From NCBI GenBank assembly GCA_023396255.1, contig JAEWWU010000004.1, positions 124,001 through 188,000 on the forward strand: a stretch of DNA of 64,000 nt. The letters run 5' to 3'. The DNA is from Bacteroidota bacterium (GTDB taxonomy: Bacteria > Bacteroidota > Bacteroidia > Bacteroidales > Porphyromonadaceae). Within the stretch, counting starts at the first letter, position 1. Every line of letters starts with the position of its first letter. Below the pieces are notes generated by a model. It did not search any database, was not told the DNA's origin, and worked only from the letters and a program-made list of their open reading frames with translations. Shown in pieces: positions 52,745 through 61,863 of this stretch. The translations under genes were made by a program, and so were the position numbers.

Positions 52745-53619
52745 AAGTAAAAACAATCATCTCGGCTCTATTTGCTTTTATCCTTTTGGCCTCATCTTGT
52801 GGCGTGGTACCCATCACCGGACGCAGACAACTCAGTCTGGTTCCCGATCAAGAAGTTTTGGCTCTGAGTGCACAACAATACAATAGTTTTATCCGTTCGG
52901 CCCCCCTTGCCAATAATACTGCGCAAGGAGCACGAGTGGCACGGGTTTCAAAAAACATCGCAGCGGCTACTCAAGCATACCTCAAGAGCAATGGCTATGA
53001 GAGTATGATCAACCAATTGGCTTGGGAATTCAATTTGGTAAACTCTCCCCAAGTGAATGCTTTTTGTATGCCGGGCGGAAAAATTGTAGTGTACACAGGG
53101 ATTCTTTCGGTATGCTCTTCGGATGATCAGTTAGCTGCCGTTATAGCGCACGAGGTGAGCCACGCCATAGCCAAACACTCCAGCGAACGCCTAAGTAATG
53201 AAATGGTTCGGCAATTGGGCGGCAACCTATTGACACAAACGGTCGGTGGCAACAGCACTGTAATGAAACAGGTCATAGGACAAGTGTACGGCATAGGATC
53301 TCAGGTTTTGGTCTCACTTCCCTATAACCGAAAACAAGAATATGAAGCAGATAAAATGGGAATGGTCTTTATGGCTATGGCCGGCTACAACCCGGAGGCT
53401 GCTATCCAACTCTGGCAGCGTATGGCACAACAAGGACAAAACAAACTCGAATTTCTCAGCACTCACCCCAGTGATGCCAATCGCGTCAAAGCTTTGCAAG
53501 AATATCTGCCGGAGGCCCTCAAGTACTACAAAAATAACGGCAATACCAAAAGGAGCAATCAAAACAGCAAGACCACAGGCAATAACAAGGGAGGATTTCG
53601 TTTAAAGTCTACCAGATAA
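52741..53619 (+). CDS. M48-family metallopeptidase lipoprotein
   Basis: A 292-residue exported zinc peptidase. The signal peptide has a lipobox (LASSC, Cys20), so it is probably anchored to a membrane in the periplasm. The zinc motif is AVIAHEVSHAIAKHSSE (HExxH), and the third ligand Glu is in RKQEYEADKMG. The C-terminus is polar, Asn/Lys-rich and low in complexity (about 265-292). The family includes BepA/LoiP-type outer-membrane quality-control proteases. It is translationally coupled to rarA. Confidence 0.9.
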   Translation: MKVKTIISALFAFILLASSCGVVPITGRRQLSLVPDQEVLALSAQQYNSFIRSAPLANNTAQGARVARVSKNIAAATQAYLKSNGYESMINQLAWEFNLVNSPQVNAFCMPGGKIVVYTGILSVCSSDDQLAAVIAHEVSHAIAKHSSERLSNEMVRQLGGNLLTQTVGGNSTVMKQVIGQVYGIGSQVLVSLPYNRKQEYEADKMGMVFMAMAGYNPEAAIQLWQRMAQQGQNKLEFLSTHPSDANRVKALQEYLPEALKYYKNNGNTKRSNQNSKTTGNNKGGFRLKSTR

Positions 53620-53655
53620 GATTTGTCCATAAAACAAAACCAATAGCCCTTGCCT

Positions 53656-54714
53656 ATGCAAAAGAAAATAGCTCTCATAACAGGGATTACCGGTCAAGAC
53701 GGCTCCTACTTGGCAGAGTTTCTCTTGGCCAAGGGGTACGAAGTACACGGCATCATACGTCGCTCCTCTTCGTTCAATACAGGGCGTATAGAACATCTTT
53801 ATTTGGATGAATGGGTGCGGGATATGAAATTGGAAAGATCTATTAACCTTCACTATGGAGATATGACCGATAGTTCCTCTCTGATTCGTATTCTACAATT
53901 AGTACAACCCTGCGAGATATACAACCTTGCGGCACAAAGTCACGTAAAAGTTTCGTTCGATGTACCAGAATACACTGCAGATGTAGTAGCTACTGGAACC
54001 CTACGCCTTTTGGAAGCGGTGCGTATCCTCAATATGAGTCGCTCTGTACGCATCTATCAAGCCTCCACCTCCGAGTTATATGGGCGGGTACAAGAAGTAC
54101 CCCAAAAAGAAACCACACCCTTTTGTCCGTGCTCTCCATATGCCGTGGCCAAGCAATATGCCTACTGGATTATCCGAAATTACCGAGAAAGCTATGGTAT
54201 GTTTGCTGTAAACGGCATTCTCTTTAATCACGAAAGCGAACGACGTGGAGAAACCTTTGTAACAAGAAAGATAACCCTCGCAGCAGCTCGCATCCAACGA
54301 GGATTGCAAGACAAGCTCTACTTGGGGAATTTGTCTGCCCTAAGAGATTGGGGCTATGCAGTCGACTATGTAGAATGTATGTGGCTGATGCTGCAACATC
54401 CGACTCCCGAAGATTTTATCATAGCTACTGGAGAGATGCACAGTGTACGAGAATTTGCCTCCTTAGCTTTTGAATATGCAGGTATACCCATAAGATGGGA
54501 AGGAGAAGGGATCAACGAAAAGGGAATCAATACCCTAAATGGAAAAGTTATTATCGAGATAGATCCAAAATATTTCCGCCCCTGTGAGGTCGATCAACTA
54601 ATGGGTGATCCCTCCAAAGCTCAAAAGTTATTGGGTTGGAATCCTCGAAAAACCTCTTTCGAAGAATTGGTTCGGCTTATGGTAGAAAACGACCTCAAAC
54701 AGCTTCCTCGATGA
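53656..54714 (+). CDS. gmd: GDP-mannose 4,6-dehydratase
   Basis: First step from GDP-mannose to GDP-L-fucose. It has 352 residues from the ATG at 53656 (MQKKIALITG); a TTG two codons earlier is possible but unnecessary. The Rossmann GITGQDGSYLAEFLLAKGY, the active-site SELYGRV with Glu, and the SPYAVAKQYAYW Tyr-Lys pair are present, along with NHESERRGETFVTRKIT. The stop overlaps the fcl start in an ATGA junction, so both enzymes are made together for surface glycan or glycoprotein fucosylation. Confidence 0.96.
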   Translation: MQKKIALITGITGQDGSYLAEFLLAKGYEVHGIIRRSSSFNTGRIEHLYLDEWVRDMKLERSINLHYGDMTDSSSLIRILQLVQPCEIYNLAAQSHVKVSFDVPEYTADVVATGTLRLLEAVRILNMSRSVRIYQASTSELYGRVQEVPQKETTPFCPCSPYAVAKQYAYWIIRNYRESYGMFAVNGILFNHESERRGETFVTRKITLAAARIQRGLQDKLYLGNLSALRDWGYAVDYVECMWLMLQHPTPEDFIIATGEMHSVREFASLAFEYAGIPIRWEGEGINEKGINTLNGKVIIEIDPKYFRPCEVDQLMGDPSKAQKLLGWNPRKTSFEELVRLMVENDLKQLPR

Positions 54715-55790
54715 ACAAGGACAGCAAGATCTACATCGCTGGGCATAATGGGCTGGTTGGTTCGGCTCTCTGGCGCAAGTTGCAATCTGCCGGTTATCAC
54801 AATCTCGTAGGACGCAGCCACCGCGAGTTGGATCTTTTGGATGCCGTGTCAGTGCGCCAATTCTTTGACCAAGAACGCCCCGATATTGTGTTCCTGGCTG
54901 CGGCTTTCGTTGGAGGGATTGCAGCCAACAACTCTCTTAGAGCAGATTTTATTTATAAAAATATCGGTATACAATACAATGTTATAGGGGAGAGCTTTCG
55001 GCATAACGTAAAAAAACTTCTATTCTTGGGAAGTACGTGTATTTACCCCAAGGATGCCCCTCAACCTCTCAAAGAAGAAGCATTATTAACAGCTCCCTTG
55101 GAATATACCAACGAACCTTATGCCATAGCAAAGATTGCCGGTCTCAAGATGTGCGAAAGTTTTAACCTACAATACGGGACCAACTATATTGCTGTAATGC
55201 CTACGAATCTGTATGGCTTTTACGATAATTTTCACCTCAATAACAGCCACGTACTACCAGCTATGATGCGTAAGATTTCTCTAGCTCACGCTTTGGAGTC
55301 GGGAGACGAAACTACAGTGCGTAAGGATCTGGCTTCTCGTCCGATAGAGGGGCTGACGTCTCATAGTGATTGGGATACCATACGGCAAACACTTGCACAA
55401 TATGGTATAATGGGGGAAAAAGTATCTCTTTGGGGTACCGGTACTCCTCTAAGAGAATTTCTTTGGAGTGACGATTTGGCTGATGCCTGTCTATTCATTA
55501 TGGAGCATTACAATTTCCGAGACTTGCAAGTTGCTCAAGGAAATTGTATTCGCAATACACACATAAATATAGGTTCGGGAGAAGAAATATCCATCAAAAT
55601 GCTAGCGGAAGTTCTTGCCCGGCAAATTGGCTACAAAGGAATGATTCAGTTCGATCCATCCAAGCCTGATGGAACTCCTCGGAAGTGTACTGATGTAACC
55701 CTATTGCATCAATTGGGATGGCACCATACCACCTCTCTCGAAGAAGGCATTGCTCAACTATACCATCACTATATGCAAAGCATAAGGTAG
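54711..55790 (+). CDS. fcl: GDP-L-fucose synthase
   Basis: Epimerises and reduces the gmd product to GDP-L-fucose with NADPH. It has 359 residues from MNKDSKIYIAGHNG (54711). Motifs are IAGHNGLVGSALWRKL, FLGSTCIYPKDAPQPLKEE, and the catalytic YAIAKIAGLKMCE (Tyr-Lys). NLYGFYDNFHLNNSHVLPA and GSGEEISIKMLAE also match the family. The longer frame back to 54636 lies in gmd and is rejected. A terminator follows. Confidence 0.95.
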   Translation: MNKDSKIYIAGHNGLVGSALWRKLQSAGYHNLVGRSHRELDLLDAVSVRQFFDQERPDIVFLAAAFVGGIAANNSLRADFIYKNIGIQYNVIGESFRHNVKKLLFLGSTCIYPKDAPQPLKEEALLTAPLEYTNEPYAIAKIAGLKMCESFNLQYGTNYIAVMPTNLYGFYDNFHLNNSHVLPAMMRKISLAHALESGDETTVRKDLASRPIEGLTSHSDWDTIRQTLAQYGIMGEKVSLWGTGTPLREFLWSDDLADACLFIMEHYNFRDLQVAQGNCIRNTHINIGSGEEISIKMLAEVLARQIGYKGMIQFDPSKPDGTPRKCTDVTLLHQLGWHHTTSLEEGIAQLYHHYMQSIR

Positions 55791-55806
55791 AAGCAACCTT
55801 TCAGGT

Positions 55807-55859
55807 AAAATAGGATAACCGGGTTAGCCCACAAAGGACAACGCGGTTGTCCTATTTTT
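55807..55859 (+). terminator. Intrinsic terminator after fcl
   Basis: AAAATAGGATAACCG (55807-55821) and CGGTTGTCCTATTTTT (55843-55858) pair over 15 positions with one mismatch and end in T5. Confidence 0.88.
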
Positions 55860-56054
55860 GCTTTTAAATATAAAAGAATAATAACTGGACATCTCCTTGA
55901 GGATAACTCAAAAGATCTTCCTATTTGATCTCCAATGTCATCGCTACCTACTATTTGCGATAGTTGTTACACAGATTTATCAAAATCAACAGTTTAATTT
56001 TGCCCTCGATTTAGGATTTTATTTACCCAGTAATTATTTAGAATACACTCAACA

Positions 56055-58667
56055 ATGAAACGAAAATTACTATTCGCAGTTATCGTCCTAATGACGATGT
56101 GCGGAGTAGCCCTTGCTCTCAATGCTGACGAAAAGGGTGTTAAGCTATCAGATGCCCACATTGTAGGGCACGTGATAGATGCTAAAACCCGAGAGCACCT
56201 CGTAGGGATCACCCTTTCCATAAAGGGAACAACGTTTGGCACTAGCACCGACCAAACAGGTCATTACTTCCTCAAAAACCTCAAACCAGGCACTGTAACC
56301 GTAGTAATGTCCGGCGTTGGTTATTTGAGCCAAGAACGAACTGTAAGTCTCAAAAAAGGTGAAACCTTGGAAGTTAACTTCGAAGCAGTAGAAGACAATA
56401 TTCAACTCGACAACGTAGTAGTGACAGCTAATAGGCAAACGACTTTACGTCGCTTGGCTCCTACCCTTGTAAACGTGGTTGATGAAAAACAGTTTTCTCG
56501 TGTCAATGCCCAGAGTTTAGCTCAGGGCCTCTCTTTTCAACCTGGTTTGCGCGTAGAGAACAACTGCCAAAACTGCGGTTTTAACCAAGTCCGCATCAAT
56601 GGTTTGGATGGTCATTATACTCAAATTTTATTGGACAGTCGCCCCATCGTTAGTTCTTTGGCTGGGGTATATGGCATCGAACAGATTCCCACCAATATGA
56701 TAGACCGAGTAGAAGTTGTTCGCTGTGGGGGAAGTGCCCTGTTTGGCTCATCTGCTATCAGCGGAGTAGTCAATATTATCACCAAGGAACCGTCTCGCAA
56801 CAGCTTCACTCTAAACGAGTCTCTAAGTCTGGTTGGGTTCAATACAGTGGACAATAGTATCAGTTTCAATGGTTCTCTCGTGAGTGATAACAACCGTGCC
56901 GGAGCCTCCGTTTTTGGACAAACACGCACTCGTGGAGGATGGGATGCCAATGGAGACGGGTTCTCCGAGTTGGGCAAACTGAGTGCTCGTTCATTGGGAA
57001 GCCGCGTTTTCTTCAAACCGACAGATTACACACGTCTCTCCGCTGAGTTTCACTCTATTCAAGAGTACCGCCGTGGAGGAGATCATTTGGACCTTCCCGA
57101 TCACGTCGCTATGATTAGCGAACACGTAGATCACAATATTTATAGTGGAAATATCAAATTCGATCTTTTCTCCGAAAACTACAAACACCACTTACAACTC
57201 TTTACCTCCGGACAGATGGTAAATCGTAACAGCTATTACGGTTCTCTAAAAGACGGAGCTACGTTCTATGATGAAAACGACAAACAGACGATTGGGATCT
57301 TAGGCTCACCTGTTCCGTCAGACTTATACGGAATTAATTATGGAGTTACACGCGGTCGTACCTTTATGGGAGGGGCGCAGTATACCTATGATTTTGATCG
57401 TTTGCTATTTATGCCAGCACAAATCCTCATAGGTGCCGATGTGACCTACGATGCCCTCAATGACCGTATGCCTCTGCGAGCTTGGCTCCCCATTGTGGAC
57501 GAATCCGGCAAACCTATCAAAGACAAAGATGGCAAATTGCAGCCCTTGTACCCCACTATTGATCAACGCATCTTGGTGTACAGCCAATTGGCTCAATTGG
57601 AATGGAAAAACGACCAATGGTCTGTACTTTTGGGAACTCGCTTGGATGAACACAGTGGTATCAAAAGACCTATTTTGAGCCCTCGTGCAACCCTCCGCTA
57701 CAATCCTACAAAAAACATCAACTTCAGAGCCTCTTATGCCAAAGGATTCCGTGCTCCGCAAGTCTTTGACGAAGATTTGCACGTTGGAATCGTAGGAGGT
57801 GAAGCACAACGCGTAGACAATGACCCTGCCCTCAAACCGGAGACCAGTCACTCGGCAAGTTTGAGTATGGACTACTATCAGCGTTGGGGAGACGTCCAAT
57901 TCAATTTCCTTGTGGATGGTTTTTATACACGACTCTCTGATGTATTCTCCAACGAAGAGCAACCCTCCAAGGGAGATGGTATTAAACGTTATATCCGTCG
58001 TAACGGAAAAGGAGCCAACATCTACGGAGCCAATATTGAAGCCAAAGTAGCTTACAAGTGGCTACAACTACAAACCGGTTGGACTTATACACACAGCCGT
58101 TACGAAGAGGCTCAAGAATGGGGACTTCGTGCCAACTTCGATGCCAACAATCAACCCGTAATGACCACTGTCAAAGAAGATAATGGCACCACCAGTAACG
58201 TGTATAGCGTAGCACAAACATCTGACAGATACCTACGCACACCAAACTTCTACGGATACTTTACCATTGGGTGCTCCCCCACCAAAGCTCTCGACATAGC
58301 TTTGACCGGAAACTATACCGGATCAATGTTCGCTCCTCACGTTATTGAATACGGAGCCGGCAGTGCCCAATCTGACATAGCTGCCAACCACAAACCATTC
58401 GAAGGGCTACCCAAAGACGACAAAGGGGAAAATACCATCCGTATCGATGAGTTGGTACAGACTCCGTCGTTCCTTGACTTGGGCACCAAGGTAAGCTACA
58501 CATTCAATCTGGTAAAGGCTTCTCAATTAGAACTCTATGTAGGAGTGAACAACTTATTGAATTCTTTCCAAAAAGATTTTGACTTGGGAGCTGCTCGTGA
58601 TAGTGGTTATATGTATGGTCCCTTGCTCCCTCGTACAGGCTATATGGGCTTCAAGCTAACTTTCTAA
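56055..58667 (+). CDS. TonB-dependent outer-membrane receptor
   Basis: An 870-residue receptor. A signal peptide (1-22) is followed by a carboxypeptidase-regulatory-like domain (about 35-110, VIGHVIDAKTREHLVG), the plug (about 120-250) with VRINGLDGHYTQILLDSRP and VEVVRCGGSALFGSSAISG, and a 22-strand barrel ending in aromatic MGFKLTF. The plug carries an unusual C171-x-x-C174 (NNCQNCGFNQ) and another Cys in VVRCGG. The receptor should import a large nutrient, probably a metal or heme complex, with TonB energy; the ligand is not determined. It has no SusD partner, which argues against a glycan receptor. A -7-like box (TAATTTTG, 55995-56002) lies upstream. Confidence 0.92.
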   Translation: MKRKLLFAVIVLMTMCGVALALNADEKGVKLSDAHIVGHVIDAKTREHLVGITLSIKGTTFGTSTDQTGHYFLKNLKPGTVTVVMSGVGYLSQERTVSLKKGETLEVNFEAVEDNIQLDNVVVTANRQTTLRRLAPTLVNVVDEKQFSRVNAQSLAQGLSFQPGLRVENNCQNCGFNQVRINGLDGHYTQILLDSRPIVSSLAGVYGIEQIPTNMIDRVEVVRCGGSALFGSSAISGVVNIITKEPSRNSFTLNESLSLVGFNTVDNSISFNGSLVSDNNRAGASVFGQTRTRGGWDANGDGFSELGKLSARSLGSRVFFKPTDYTRLSAEFHSIQEYRRGGDHLDLPDHVAMISEHVDHNIYSGNIKFDLFSENYKHHLQLFTSGQMVNRNSYYGSLKDGATFYDENDKQTIGILGSPVPSDLYGINYGVTRGRTFMGGAQYTYDFDRLLFMPAQILIGADVTYDALNDRMPLRAWLPIVDESGKPIKDKDGKLQPLYPTIDQRILVYSQLAQLEWKNDQWSVLLGTRLDEHSGIKRPILSPRATLRYNPTKNINFRASYAKGFRAPQVFDEDLHVGIVGGEAQRVDNDPALKPETSHSASLSMDYYQRWGDVQFNFLVDGFYTRLSDVFSNEEQPSKGDGIKRYIRRNGKGANIYGANIEAKVAYKWLQLQTGWTYTHSRYEEAQEWGLRANFDANNQPVMTTVKEDNGTTSNVYSVAQTSDRYLRTPNFYGYFTIGCSPTKALDIALTGNYTGSMFAPHVIEYGAGSAQSDIAANHKPFEGLPKDDKGENTIRIDELVQTPSFLDLGTKVSYTFNLVKASQLELYVGVNNLLNSFQKDFDLGAARDSGYMYGPLLPRTGYMGFKLTF

Positions 58668-58710
58668 GAATTATGTAAGGACATTTATTACATAACATTC
58701 TTCCTACGTC

Positions 58711-58756
58711 AAAAGAGGATCTTGGATAAGTTGTCCCAAGATTCTCTTTTGTTGTG
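58711..58756 (+). terminator. Intrinsic terminator after the TonB receptor
   Basis: AAAAGAGGATCTTGG (58711-58725) and CCAAGATTCTCTTTT (58736-58750) pair with one mismatch, followed by GTTGT. Confidence 0.78.
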
Positions 58757-58851
58757 TTCTTCCTCAAGAACCGGTATAGCCACTTTTCCAATTGAAATCA
58801 ATGTTTCTCCCTCCAAGAACAATCTCCTCAAAAACATCAATGGGGAGGGAA

Positions 58852-58883
58852 ATTGTATAAACGACAAATATTGAATAACTTTG
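58852..58883 (+). promoter_or_regulatory. Promoter of argR
   Basis: ATTG (58852-58855), 20 nt, TAACTTTG (58876-58883). The predicted leader is about 21 nt. Confidence 0.6.
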
Positions 58884-58908
58884 GTCGGAATTTATTCAGA
58901 AATCTGTT

Positions 58909-59397
58909 ATGTCCATAAGCAAAAAGCAACGGCATATTGCCATCGCCGAGATCATTCGAAAAAATAAAATCAATAATCAAAGAGACATAGAAGAGCTACT
59001 TAGAAAGCGGAATATACAGGCCTCCCAAGCCACCCTCTCTCGTGATCTGCAAGAAATGAGGGTTCGCAAAACTCAACAAGGAAATGACACCTTCAGTTCT
59101 TACTACTTAGAGGAAGATTTACCAGAAGCAAGAGATTTCCTCGGCTCTAAGAGTTATATCGGAACGCGAGGCTACCAATCCATTGCTTTCAGTCAGAATC
59201 TAACCATCATACGCACAAAGCCCGGTTATGCACAGCCCATCTGTGTGGACATAGATAATCTACATTCACCCATTATAGCTGGGACCATTGCCGGAGATGA
59301 TACGATCATTGTGATAACTGCCGATGGATACGACAGACAAGAAACCCTTGAATGTATCGCAGCCATAGTGCCCGAAGCCACGCTATACAAGCAATAA
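58909..59397 (+). CDS. argR: Arginine repressor ArgR
   Basis: Hexameric regulator of arginine metabolism. The 162 residues have an N-terminal winged helix (about 1-70: IAEIIRKNKINNQRDIEELL, ASQATLSRDLQEM) and a C-terminal arginine-binding oligomerisation domain with IAGTIAGDDTIIVIT. Its length is slightly above the usual 150. No arginine biosynthesis genes are in the window, so targets are unknown. Confidence 0.93.
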   Translation: MSISKKQRHIAIAEIIRKNKINNQRDIEELLRKRNIQASQATLSRDLQEMRVRKTQQGNDTFSSYYLEEDLPEARDFLGSKSYIGTRGYQSIAFSQNLTIIRTKPGYAQPICVDIDNLHSPIIAGTIAGDDTIIVITADGYDRQETLECIAAIVPEATLYKQ

Positions 59398-59419
59398 CAC
59401 CTTTACGATACCTCTAAAG

Positions 59420-59770
59420 ATGTTCCTCAATAAAGTAATACTTACAGGCTATACAGGGGCAATACCCAATATTAGGTACATACGGCCCGATTATCCAACA
59501 GCAGAGTTTCCCTTGGCAACTGTAGAACAGGCATATACCCTTTCCTCCGGGAAACAGATTCCGGAACAAGTTGAATGGCACAGAATAGTCGCTTACGGGG
59601 ACCTTGCCCGATTCGTGGAACAATACGTAAAGAAGGGTTCTACCTTACTCGTAGAGGGGAAAATACACTACCGCAATTATATGGACAAACAGGGCACAAA
59701 ACATTTAGTTACCGAGATTATAGCTGATAAGCTTCGATTTTTCAATGTTCCTACGCAAAAAGAAAATTAG
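59420..59770 (+). CDS. ssb: Single-stranded DNA-binding protein, short form
   Basis: A 116-residue OB-fold protein of the SSB family: FLNKVILTGYTGAIPNIRY, VEWHRIVAYGDLARFVEQYVKKGS, VEGKIHYRNY, and VTEIIADKLRFF. It ends at VPTQKEN right after the OB fold, and lacks the acidic, Phe-ending tail that recruits partner proteins. It may therefore be a second, specialised SSB. It lies 22 nt after argR and 43 nt before gldE, the ssb-gldE order seen in other Bacteroidetes. Confidence 0.88.
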   Translation: MFLNKVILTGYTGAIPNIRYIRPDYPTAEFPLATVEQAYTLSSGKQIPEQVEWHRIVAYGDLARFVEQYVKKGSTLLVEGKIHYRNYMDKQGTKHLVTEIIADKLRFFNVPTQKEN

Positions 59771-59813
59771 ACCAAATACCCTACATTCTGTTGCTAAAAG
59801 TTCCCTCCGCTAA

Positions 59814-61157
59814 ATGACCATACCGATACTCAATTCCTTGTACAATATCAGCTTTATTGCCCCTTTTAACTGGGTGGACTACCTTCTTATTGCCTCCATT
59901 GTTGTCCTCTTATTTTTTTCTGGATTTATGTCATCTTCTGAGGTAGCTTTCTTTTCGCTGTCCCCCTCCGATATTTTTTCCATCAAAGAAAGTTCATCCC
60001 TTAAAGACCGCAAATTATTGCGTCTACTGAGCAACTCCGAGCAACTTTTGGCTACCATCCTTATAGGGAACAATATTGTTAATGTGGGACTTGTTGTATT
60101 GGCAAGTTTTACAATCAGTAGCAACATAGACTTCTCAGAAGCTCCCGTGTGGGGATTCATCTTGCAAACTATTGTTCTTACATTTCTCCTCCTTCTCTTT
60201 GGTGAAATTATCCCAAAGGTATATGCACAATCCAACCCTTTAAAGTTTATACGCAATGTGGCAACCCCTATAAACGTTGTTTTTACCCTTCTTTCACCGC
60301 TATCCAAAGCCTTGATGAAAACCGGGAGACTTTCCCTATGGCATAACAACAAAGGAGGAAACAAAGGTTCAGGTTACGAAATATCTGTAGATGACCTTTC
60401 TAAAGCTGTGGAGTTGACAACCCACGAACAGAATACGGACACCGATATGATTAACGAAATCATTCGGTTCTACAACAAAACAGCAGATGAAATAATGATT
60501 CCCCGTATAGATATGGTTGACATTGACTATAACTGGGGATTTCGTAAAATGCTCTCCTTTGCAGTAGAAAGCGGTTACTCCAGGCTTCCAGTGTACGAAG
60601 GATCAGAAGACTGTATTAGGGGAATTCTCTATATAAAGGACTTAATCCCGCATATGCACAAAGACGATAATTTTGCTTGGCAATCGCTAATCCGACCGGC
60701 ATACTTTGTCCCCGAGAATAAAAAGATAGATAATTTGCTCGAAGAACTGAGGCACGAAAAAGTGCATATAGCAATTGTTGTAGATGAATTTGGCGGTACT
60801 TGTGGCATCATTACCCTCGAAGATATATTGGAGGAAATTGTAGGAGAAATAGTGGATGAGTATGACGATGAATTGGTGCCTTTTATCAAAGTAGCAGACA
60901 ATGTATATCTCTTTGAAGGGAGAACCACTCTCACCGATCTTTCCCGTGCTCTCAACTTGAATGAAGAGCTGTTTGAACCTCTCTTATCCAATGTGGATAC
61001 TTTGGGAGGACTTTTCTTAGAAATAAAAAAAGAAATTCCCCAGCTCAACGACACGGTTACCTATAAAAACCTAACTTTAGAGGTAACAGGTATGGATCGT
61101 TTTCGCATTCTGCAAATCAAACTGACCATACACCCGGAAGAGCAATCTGCACAGTGA
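59814..61157 (+). CDS. gldE: GldE-type CBS/CorC membrane protein
   Basis: A 447-residue protein. The N-terminal DUF21 membrane domain (about 15-200) has three to four hydrophobic helices with SSSEVAFFSLSPSDIF and GEIIPKVYAQ. Two CBS domains follow (about 225-345, with MIPRIDMVDI and VDEFGGTCGIITLEDILEEI) and a C-terminal CorC/HlyC domain. The family includes the gliding protein GldE and ion-efflux proteins; GldE is the closest by context (ssb-gldE). gldD, the usual next gene in gliding species, is replaced here by a phosphopantetheinyl transferase. Confidence 0.87.
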   Translation: MTIPILNSLYNISFIAPFNWVDYLLIASIVVLLFFSGFMSSSEVAFFSLSPSDIFSIKESSSLKDRKLLRLLSNSEQLLATILIGNNIVNVGLVVLASFTISSNIDFSEAPVWGFILQTIVLTFLLLLFGEIIPKVYAQSNPLKFIRNVATPINVVFTLLSPLSKALMKTGRLSLWHNNKGGNKGSGYEISVDDLSKAVELTTHEQNTDTDMINEIIRFYNKTADEIMIPRIDMVDIDYNWGFRKMLSFAVESGYSRLPVYEGSEDCIRGILYIKDLIPHMHKDDNFAWQSLIRPAYFVPENKKIDNLLEELRHEKVHIAIVVDEFGGTCGIITLEDILEEIVGEIVDEYDDELVPFIKVADNVYLFEGRTTLTDLSRALNLNEELFEPLLSNVDTLGGLFLEIKKEIPQLNDTVTYKNLTLEVTGMDRFRILQIKLTIHPEEQSAQ

Positions 61158-61182
61158 GAGCCCTTTTCTAAAGCAGGAGACT

Positions 61183-61863
61183 ATGATTTATTTTCCCTTT
61201 CCGAACAATAAGAATATTGTCCTACTCCGGGAGAAGTTACATTCCCGACCTCACTGCAATCGGCAAGAACAAATATGGCAAAGAAAGAAACAGACGAAGC
61301 AGTTGCTGCAAAGTCTTCCCGAGCTATCTCAAGCAAGAATCGGACATCACAGTTCCGGAGCTCCTTTTTTGATCAACCATCATTCCCTCAATCTAAGTAT
61401 TAGCCACAGCAAACAAGAGTTGGTACTACTCCTTTCTCCCCGAGAAGAAATCCCCGGGATTGATGTTGAAGAAATCAATAATCGCCCCGAGAAGATTCGT
61501 CATAAGTTTATGACAACGAGGGAATTGGGGATTTATGACCAACTCTCACTCCAAGACCCTCAAGATGCCATTTTATGGTGCTGTATGGTCTGGTGCTCCA
61601 AAGAGGCAGCTTATAAGGTTTTCAACCCATCTGACCACAGCCTAAAAAAAAATTTTGAGCTATCTTTTCCCTCCTATACACAAAAGTCGCTAAAAGAAAA
61701 TCTCTCAACCGAATTCTCGCTCAAGTTGCTCTCCCAACAGCATCCTCCTTTATCGCCCAACCTGCACTGTCCCGAGGGAAAAGAAGTTTCTATACATTTC
61801 ATATTGAGTTCCTCCACAGAGAAGAGTCTCATCGCCCTTATTCTTCTACACGATGAACTATAA
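61183..61863 (+). CDS. 4'-phosphopantetheinyl transferase superfamily protein
   Basis: Transfers phosphopantetheine from CoA to carrier proteins. The 226 residues contain the LSISHSKQELVLLL strand, the metal motif PGIDVEEI (Asp-x-Glu) and WCSKEAAYKVF (Glu-Lys). It resembles the Sfp/Gsp type in size rather than AcpS. No carrier-protein or polyketide genes are nearby. It lies 25 nt after gldE and probably shares its transcript. Confidence 0.87.
   Translation: MIYFPFPNNKNIVLLREKLHSRPHCNRQEQIWQRKKQTKQLLQSLPELSQARIGHHSSGAPFLINHHSLNLSISHSKQELVLLLSPREEIPGIDVEEINNRPEKIRHKFMTTRELGIYDQLSLQDPQDAILWCCMVWCSKEAAYKVFNPSDHSLKKNFELSFPSYTQKSLKENLSTEFSLKLLSQQHPPLSPNLHCPEGKEVSIHFILSSSTEKSLIALILLHDEL

Noticed and set aside
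58805..58853. A repeat copy before argR (CTCCCTCC...GGGGAGGGAA)
   Set aside because: The half-sites differ and the spacing does not match 37/14/17; treated as a chance inverted repeat.
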